Positions 40,286 to 44,899 of a stretch of 44,899 nt of DNA are shown piece by piece. The stretch comes from Bordetella parapertussis. Its GTDB lineage: Bacteria; Pseudomonadota; Gammaproteobacteria; Burkholderiales; SG8-41. The stretch covers positions 1 through 44,899 of the forward strand of contig CAMDLH010000029.1 of assembly GCA_945901405.1 (NCBI GenBank), given 5' to 3'. Numbering within the stretch: position 1 is the first letter of the stretch; every line of letters starts with the position of its first letter. Below the pieces are notes generated by a model that did not search any database, was not told the DNA's origin, and saw nothing but the letters and a program-made list of their open reading frames with translations. A program made the translations under genes and the position numbers.

Positions 40286-41407
40286 GTGCTGATCGGCGTC
40301 CCCAAGGAAATCAAGAACCACGAGTATCGCGTCGGTGTAACCCCCGATGGCGCGCGGGCGCTGGTCAGCGCCGGGCAAGCCGTGCGTGTGCAGGCCACGG
40401 CTGGCGCCGCGGTTGGCTTCACCGACGGCGATTATCGCGCGGCGGGCGCGGTCATCGTCGCAACGGCTGGCGAGGTCTACGCCTGCGACATGGTGATCAA
40501 GGTGAAGGAGTTGCAGGAGAGCGAATTCGCGCTTCAGCGCGCGGGGCAGATACTTTACTGCTACCAGCATTTCGCGCCCGATCCGCCGCTGCTCGACGCG
40601 GCGTTGAAGGCCGGCGTCACCGGCATCGCCTACGAGACCGTGACCGCGCCCGACGGCAGCCTGCCGCTGCTGATACCGATGTCGCAGATCGCCGGACGCC
40701 TGGCGCCGCAGGCGGGCGCTTGGGCATTGCAAATGGTCAATGAACCTTTTGGCGGCAGCGGCGTGCTGCTGGGCGGCGTGCCCGGCGTGCCACCCGCGAA
40801 TGTGGTGGTGATCGGCGGCGGCATTGTGGGGTCAAGCGCTGCGCGCATCGCTCTCGGCATGGGCGCGGATGTCACGCTGGTGGATCGCAGCGCCGCCAAG
40901 CTCGCGCATCTCGAAGAAGTGTTCGGCGCACGCTTGAAGACCGCCGTATCGAACACGCACAACATCGAACGCCTGGTGGCCGCGGCCGACCTCGTGATCG
41001 GCGCGGTGTTGCTGCCCGGCAAACTCGCGCCGAGACTCATACACCGCGCGGATTTGCGCCGCATGCGGGCAGGCTCGGTGATCGTCGATGTCGCCATCGA
41101 TCAGGGCGGCATCTGCGAGACCTCGCGCGCCACCTCGCACACCCATCCGGTTTACGTCGAGGAGGGCATCATTCATTACTGCGTGCCCAACATGCCCTCG
41201 GCGGTGGCGCGCACCGCCACGCTCGCGCTCACGCAAGCGACGCTGCCGTACGCGCTCGCCATCGCCAACAAGGGAATCAAACGCGCGGTCGCCGAAGACC
41301 CGGGGCTGCGCGCCGGCGTGCAAACCTGCGCGGGCCGCGTGACGCATGCCGATCTTGCGCAGGATACCGGCCGCGCGTATGTCGAACTCGATAGCGTGCT
41401 GGCTTGA
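40286..41407 (+). CDS. ald: alanine dehydrogenase
   Basis: A 373-residue Ald. It starts [20 protein letters not shown] (GTG start, GGAGG six bases upstream). The catalytic K74 (IKVKELQ) and H95 (CYQHFAPD) match the family, and the NAD site is [14 protein letters not shown]. It interconverts L-alanine and pyruvate with NAD(H), often serving to reoxidise NADH at low oxygen. The FNR-type promoter fits this. The long open frame upstream is in the PAP2 gene and excluded. Its stop overlaps the rnfB-like start (TTGA), so the two are one operon. Confidence 0.96.
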   Translation: MLIGVPKEIKNHEYRVGVTPDGARALVSAGQAVRVQATAGAAVGFTDGDYRAAGAVIVATAGEVYACDMVIKVKELQESEFALQRAGQILYCYQHFAPDPPLLDAALKAGVTGIAYETVTAPDGSLPLLIPMSQIAGRLAPQAGAWALQMVNEPFGGSGVLLGGVPGVPPANVVVIGGGIVGSSAARIALGMGADVTLVDRSAAKLAHLEEVFGARLKTAVSNTHNIERLVAAADLVIGAVLLPGKLAPRLIHRADLRRMRAGSVIVDVAIDQGGICETSRATSHTHPVYVEEGIIHYCVPNMPSAVARTATLALTQATLPYALAIANKGIKRAVAEDPGLRAGVQTCAGRVTHADLAQDTGRAYVELDSVLA

Positions 41408-42006
41408 ATAACACGCGGTTGGCCGAGGCGATAGACGCGCAGTTGCCGCAGACGCAGTGCCGGCAATGCGGCTACAACGGCTGCCGGCCGTACGCCGAAG
41501 CGATTGTTGCGGGCGATGCGGCGATCAATCAATGTCCGCCCGGCGGCGAAGACGGCATACGCGCGCTCGCGTCGCTGTTGAAGCGTGACTACACGCCGTT
41601 GAACGTTGAATTCGGCATCACCAAGCCGACAGCGGTGGCGCTGATCGACGAGCAATGGTGCATCGGCTGCACCTTATGCATACAAGCCTGCCCGGTCGAT
41701 GCCATCGCGGGTGCGGCCAAACTGATGCACACCATCATCGCGGACGAATGCACCGGCTGCGAGCTATGCATACCGCCGTGCCCGGTGGATTGCATTGATA
41801 TGGTTGGCGTGGCACGCGCGCGCTCGAATTCTGAAAGTGCCGCGCATTGGCGCAAGCGTTACCTCGCGCGGGAACAACGGCTTGAAGCGGGCAAACAGTC
41901 AGCAATTATTGAATCAGCCGCGCAACGCCGCAAACGCGAAGCGCTGCAAAACGCGCTCGCTCGCGCCAAAATGCGTATTGATAAAAATATCAATAAAAAC
42001 AATTAG
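41404..42006 (+). CDS. rnfB: RnfB-like iron-sulfur protein without membrane anchor
   Basis: A 200-residue protein. The N-terminal Fe-S domain (C-R-Q-C-G-Y-N-G-C, then QCPPGG) matches RnfB, followed by two [4Fe-4S] ferredoxin motifs ([16 protein letters not shown] and [16 protein letters not shown]). The C-terminal 60 residues are basic and helical. RnfB proper starts with a membrane helix, which is absent: the Fe-S domain begins after about 18 residues. It is therefore probably a soluble electron carrier. TTG start overlapping ald by 4 bp. No rnfACDGE genes are in the window. Coupling to alanine dehydrogenase and FNR control suggests a redox role in low oxygen. Confidence 0.9.
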   Translation: MNNTRLAEAIDAQLPQTQCRQCGYNGCRPYAEAIVAGDAAINQCPPGGEDGIRALASLLKRDYTPLNVEFGITKPTAVALIDEQWCIGCTLCIQACPVDAIAGAAKLMHTIIADECTGCELCIPPCPVDCIDMVGVARARSNSESAAHWRKRYLAREQRLEAGKQSAIIESAAQRRKREALQNALARAKMRIDKNINKNN

Positions 42007-42194
42007 TTAATTGACAACCCAGACTGGATTGAAGGCTTGTATGGATCGAATTTTTTCCTTGGTGCGCATGGCCGCGCATGGAAATAACCGCTGATTGACT
42101 GTCAAATAATACAAGCGCAGAATTATCTTTAATAACTCGCAGTCGTATTGGGTTTTCTTGCAGAAGTAATCGTTTAACTTCGAGGGAGATGGCC

Positions 42195-42929
42195 ATGACA
42201 ATTAGTAAGTTATTGATCGCAAGTGCATGCACCGCTGGCGGACTGCTGTTCGCTCAAGCTGCGATTTCGGCGGACCTTGGACCATTCTTCAAGGCAGAGG
42301 CCGGATTTTCCAAGGCGAGAAACGCCAATTTCCGTGACGATCAACCCAATAGCCCCAACTGTGTAATGCAACCGGCGGTTGGCGCCGTTTGCACCGGGGC
42401 TTTGAATCATCTAGGCAGCGGTTGGAACTTTGGCGTGGGTGTGGGTTACAAGTTCCCCGGCGGATTTCGCGCCGACATCAGTTACAACCATCGGGCGGGA
42501 TACAATCTGAAGGGCCGTGATGAGGCCGGTACCGATTTTGATCCCAATGTAAAATCCGATGCCGTGATGCTGAACGGCGCACTCAACATGCCATTCAAAC
42601 TGGGCTCAGTGCAGCCCTTCATAGGCGCGGGAATTGGACGTTCTCGCAACGACATGAAACCACTTAACTGGAACGATCCCGGCTGCTGTAGAGGAACGCT
42701 CACGGGAGGCAAGAAAACCGATACGGCATGGCAAGTTACGCTGGGCGCGGACATCGAAGTAAGCAAGGGATGGACGCTTGAAGTGAGTTACCGTTACATG
42801 GATATGGGTAAGTTCGTCAAGCAGGGCGGGCCTGATCAAGCCGGGTTGTTCGGAACAGGCGTGACCGGACCCATGTCTGGCAAGCTAAGGTCAAACGAAA
42901 TTAACGTCGGATTTAGCCTGCCGTTTTAG
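42195..42929 (+). CDS. outer-membrane beta-barrel protein (Opa/OmpA-barrel-like)
   Basis: A 244-residue protein with a signal peptide (cleavage near AQAAISAD). About eight alternating amphipathic strands follow, e.g. GWNFGVGVGYKF, FRADISYNHRAGY, WTLEVSYRYMDMG, ending in the typical SLPF C-terminal aromatic. The ATG at 42195 is preferred to 42189 because GAGGGAG is then six bases upstream. It has a 189-bp AT-rich leader region and is not linked to neighbours. The barrel class resembles small outer-membrane adhesin/porin-like proteins; the ligand is unknown. It has several Cys residues (NCVMQ, VC, CC), uncommon in such barrels. Confidence 0.85.
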   Translation: MTISKLLIASACTAGGLLFAQAAISADLGPFFKAEAGFSKARNANFRDDQPNSPNCVMQPAVGAVCTGALNHLGSGWNFGVGVGYKFPGGFRADISYNHRAGYNLKGRDEAGTDFDPNVKSDAVMLNGALNMPFKLGSVQPFIGAGIGRSRNDMKPLNWNDPGCCRGTLTGGKKTDTAWQVTLGADIEVSKGWTLEVSYRYMDMGKFVKQGGPDQAGLFGTGVTGPMSGKLRSNEINVGFSLPF

Positions 42930-42932
42930 GAA

Positions 42933-42950
42933 ACCGCAGCATGTTGCGGT
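42933..42950 (+). terminator. weak hairpin after the outer-membrane gene
   Basis: ACCGCA-GCATGT-TGCGGT forms a 6-bp stem just after the stop codon. There is no T-tract, so it is at best a weak or factor-dependent terminator. Confidence 0.3.
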
Positions 42951-43002
42951 CGATGCACTCTGCCGCGACAACACCATTGTCAGGCGCATTAAGGCGAATT
43001 CG

Positions 43003-43974
43003 CTAGCGCCTTATCAAACCCTTGAGCGAGTCAAACAATCCGCCGCCGGCCGGTGGTTGCGCGGGCTGAATCGACTGTTGCGGCGCGAGTTTTTGTTGCG
43101 ATGATTCATCAAAGCCTCTGGCGCCGCCGATGGATGTTGGCGCACCTGCCGTCGGAGGCGCAGCCCCCCCCGCTACCATAGTAATCGCAGGCTCCTGCCC
43201 CTGCGGTAATTTATCCACTCGCGGTGTCAGCACGTCGCCGAGTTTTTGCAATCGATCCGCGGGCGATGGATGCGTCTTGAACAAAAAAGCAACCCCCGCA
43301 TCGTCGCGGTTAACATTGAGTTTGTGCAGCACCTCGACCAATCCAAATGCGTTGTAGCCTGCACGCGCCGCAAGTATCACGCCTACCGCATCCGCCTCGA
43401 ATTCAGCGCTCTGATCCAGCCCCTTGGTGAACATTTCCTTGAACGTATTGAGCAATGCTTGGCTTAACTGGTTGTTGCTGCTTCTAGCGGTCGCGAGATT
43501 GGCCACCCCGGACAACGCGGCCTGCTTTTGCATGACCGTCACGTGGTGGCGCTTGATGACATGCGCTATTTCGTGGCCAAGCACGCCGGCGAGCTGCGCC
43601 TCGTTATCGAGTATGTCGTAGAGTCCGCGCGTAATCAGGATAATGCCGCCGGGCATCGCCATTGCATTGACGTTGGCGGCATTGGCCACGCCAAAGCGCC
43701 AGGGCAGATCAGGGCGTTCGCTTTGCGAGGCTATCCAGCGGCCGACTCGATTCACGTATGCTTGCACATTGGCATCATCCACCAATTGCACCGCGCCCAG
43801 CATGCGCCCCGCGAGGTCGCGGCCAATTTCAATTTCTTCCTTCTCGCTGATTCCGGTGGCCGCGGTGCCCAGACTCTTTGCGCCGGAAAATACCCTGCCC
43901 AGATCAATTTGCGCCCATGCCGCGCTGCTGACCAGTGTGAATACAAGAGGCAGTAATAATCGACGTATGCTCAT
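43003..43974 (-). CDS. exported M48-family metalloprotease
   Basis: A 323-residue protein with a signal peptide (cleavage near SAAWAQ). The zinc site is H134-E135-x2-H138 (GHEIAHVIKRH), with the third ligand E193 in EFEADAVG. The periplasmic M48 group (BepA/LoiP-like) degrades misfolded outer-membrane proteins. A proline/glycine-rich C-terminal tail ends with a conserved-looking RGFDE (286-290) and GLFDSLKGLIRR. AGGAG precedes the ATG; it follows the SH3 protein gene by 9 bp in one operon. All catalytic residues are present. Confidence 0.93.
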   Translation of the reverse strand: MSIRRLLLPLVFTLVSSAAWAQIDLGRVFSGAKSLGTAATGISEKEEIEIGRDLAGRMLGAVQLVDDANVQAYVNRVGRWIASQSERPDLPWRFGVANAANVNAMAMPGGIILITRGLYDILDNEAQLAGVLGHEIAHVIKRHHVTVMQKQAALSGVANLATARSSNNQLSQALLNTFKEMFTKGLDQSAEFEADAVGVILAARAGYNAFGLVEVLHKLNVNRDDAGVAFLFKTHPSPADRLQKLGDVLTPRVDKLPQGQEPAITMVAGGAAPPTAGAPTSIGGARGFDESSQQKLAPQQSIQPAQPPAGGGLFDSLKGLIRR

Positions 43975-43983
43975 GGCTGTCTC

Positions 43984-44487
43984 CTAATAAGGAACTCTGG
44001 ATGATTGGAGGCTCTTGGAACTGGCAAATGCCTCGCCATCCGATTTTTCCGCTTTGTAGCCATCAAGCACCGCAAGTTGCGCCGCACTCACTGCACCGCC
44101 ACCCAGTGCGCTGTTGATGGTCTCTTCGTCAAAACCACGAATGCCGATGGTGGTCGTTGACTGCGCGCTAGAGCGCCGCGCAAAAGGATTAAAGCCGCCT
44201 GAACTGCTGCTGGTTGGCGCAGCCGACGCAGATGCCTCGCCATAGCTCACATTGGTCGACAGCGTCCAGCCGGTTCCGGCAGCGGTCTTGACATTGAGCC
44301 AGGCACCTTGCTTGCCGACTTGCTCGCCGGATGTGCCGCTCCTCAATTGCGCCACAACCTTCGAGCCCGAACGCGCTTCGGAATAGAGCGGGCTATCGCG
44401 GGAAATGGTGATGGGGTTGGCCAAGACCGACGATACGGCCAGGATCAGAGCAAGCCCCACGATGTTGCGTAAATGGGATAGCTTCAT
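43984..44487 (-). CDS. exported SH3-like domain protein partnered with the M48 protease
   Basis: A 167-residue protein with a signal peptide (cleavage near SSVLANP). A bacterial SH3 domain follows (residues 27-82: DSPLYSEARSGSKVVAQLRSG, GAWLNVKTAAGTGWTLSTNV). Next is a serine-rich linker, then IRGFDEETINSALGG (116-130) and a polar tail with DGYKAEKSDGEAF. The RGFDE motif also occurs in the M48 protein encoded downstream. The family SH3 domain binds cell wall or protein partners; a joint envelope quality-control role is likely. Divergent from nth. Confidence 0.82.
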   Translation of the reverse strand: MKLSHLRNIVGLALILAVSSVLANPITISRDSPLYSEARSGSKVVAQLRSGTSGEQVGKQGAWLNVKTAAGTGWTLSTNVSYGEASASAAPTSSSSGGFNPFARRSSAQSTTTIGIRGFDEETINSALGGGAVSAAQLAVLDGYKAEKSDGEAFASSKSLQSSRVPY

Positions 44488-44574
44488 GTGCCGACTCCTG
44501 CGTCCAAGTAGAGACTGTGATTATATAATGTTTCAAAATTGCAAACACAAGAACAATCAAACGGATAAATTTCA

Positions 44575-44899
44575 ATGAACCCCGCCAAACGCCACGCCAT
44601 TTTCGAGCGTTTCCAGAAAGCCAACCCGGAACCGCGCGGCGAGCTTCATTACTCTACGCCGTTTGAGCTGCTGGTGGCGGTGATTCTGTCTGCCCAGGCC
44701 ACGGATAAAAGCGTGAATCTGGCCACGGATCAGCTTTACAAACGCGCGAACACGCCCAAAAGCATACTTGCGTTGGGCCAAGCCGGGCTGGAGCGCTATG
44801 TGAAATCGATCGGGCTTTACCGCGCCAAGGCGAAGAACATCCTCGCCACCTGCCGTCTGCTACTTGAAAACCACGGCGGGGAGGTGCCGTCCAGCCGTG
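44575..44899 (+). CDS. nth: endonuclease III (start only)
   Basis: 108 codons of Nth are visible before the window ends. They start MNPAKRHAIFERFQKANPEP, then FELLVAVILSAQATDKSVN and the helix-hairpin region IGLYRAKAKNILATCRLLLE. The catalytic lysine, aspartate and FeS cluster cysteines lie beyond the edge. It is a DNA glycosylase/AP-lyase for oxidised pyrimidines. ATG at 44575; the region before it is AT-rich and shared with the divergent SH3 gene. Confidence 0.93.
   Translation, partial: MNPAKRHAIFERFQKANPEPRGELHYSTPFELLVAVILSAQATDKSVNLATDQLYKRANTPKSILALGQAGLERYVKSIGLYRAKAKNILATCRLLLENHGGEVPSSR

Noticed and set aside
1..44899. tRNA, rRNA, CRISPR, prophage or integrase attachment sites
   Set aside because: Reading through the intergenic regions gave no cloverleaf with 3' end pattern, no spacer-repeat array and no phage structural genes. 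A covariance-model scan would be needed to exclude small RNAs.

Overview
The window is GC-rich (roughly 60%), densely coding DNA from a Gram-negative bacterium, most likely a betaproteobacterium. The main clues are several TctC/Bug-family periplasmic receptors, an aat-bpt pair, a cbb3-oxidase assembly cluster next to a complete System I cytochrome c maturation operon, and an alanine dehydrogenase overlapping a soluble RnfB-like protein. I saw no rRNA, tRNA, CRISPR array or prophage.

Layout. 1-880: the 5' end of an IS630-like transposase at the left edge, then a FitAB/VapBC-type toxin-antitoxin pair. 1065-13248: a catabolic-looking region, almost all on the minus strand. It holds an isopropylmalate-dehydratase-type hydro-lyase (leuD, leuC), four Bug receptors, two TauD/TfdA dioxygenases, an HpcH/HpaI aldolase, an amidohydrolase and an SDR protein that lacks its catalytic Ser and Tyr. 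A plus-strand homoserine-dehydrogenase-like SAF protein sits among them. 13388-17048: exported proteins (a Tat-signal Rieske protein, a SodC lipoprotein, a coiled-coil protein, a Tat-signal deaminase overlapping an exported ankyrin protein) plus a CBS-pair protein. 17156-19852: a Pat-like acyl-CoA synthetase/GNAT fusion. 20238-20854: a frameshifted YcxB-like gene.

21050-28226 is ccmABCDEFGHI on the minus strand. Upstream of it lie a TauE/SafE-like protein, a small membrane protein, ccoH and a truncated ccoG, and further up an intact ccoI copper ATPase. Between ccoI and ccoG the DNA is a mosaic. ccoS stops after five native codons, the N-terminus of an unrelated flavin monooxygenase follows, this is fused in frame to about 80 residues of CcoN, and that is joined to the middle of ccoG. 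ccoO, ccoQ, ccoP and most of ccoN are absent. This is either a real rearrangement that destroyed the oxidase locus or an assembly chimera, and it is the most important thing to check.

34072-42006 (plus strand): aat, bpt, an OmpR-type response regulator and its kinase, an LtaS/OpgB-type membrane sulfatase, a PAP2 phosphatase, then ald and an rnfB-like gene. 42195-44899: an outer-membrane barrel, an M48 protease with an SH3-domain partner (minus strand) and the start of nth.

Regulation. FNR/Anr-type boxes (TTGAT-N4-ATCAA, 0-1 mismatch) lie upstream of the CBS gene, the Pat-like gene, ccoI and ald. In all four the box centre is 28.5-29.5 bp from a plausible -10 element, as in class II FNR promoters. 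This suggests a low-oxygen regulon linking cbb3 assembly, protein acylation and alanine/NADH metabolism. A second recurrent element, AAACAAAYRCTTR, occurs five times in intergenic DNA on the plus strand, four times 78-124 bp before a start codon.
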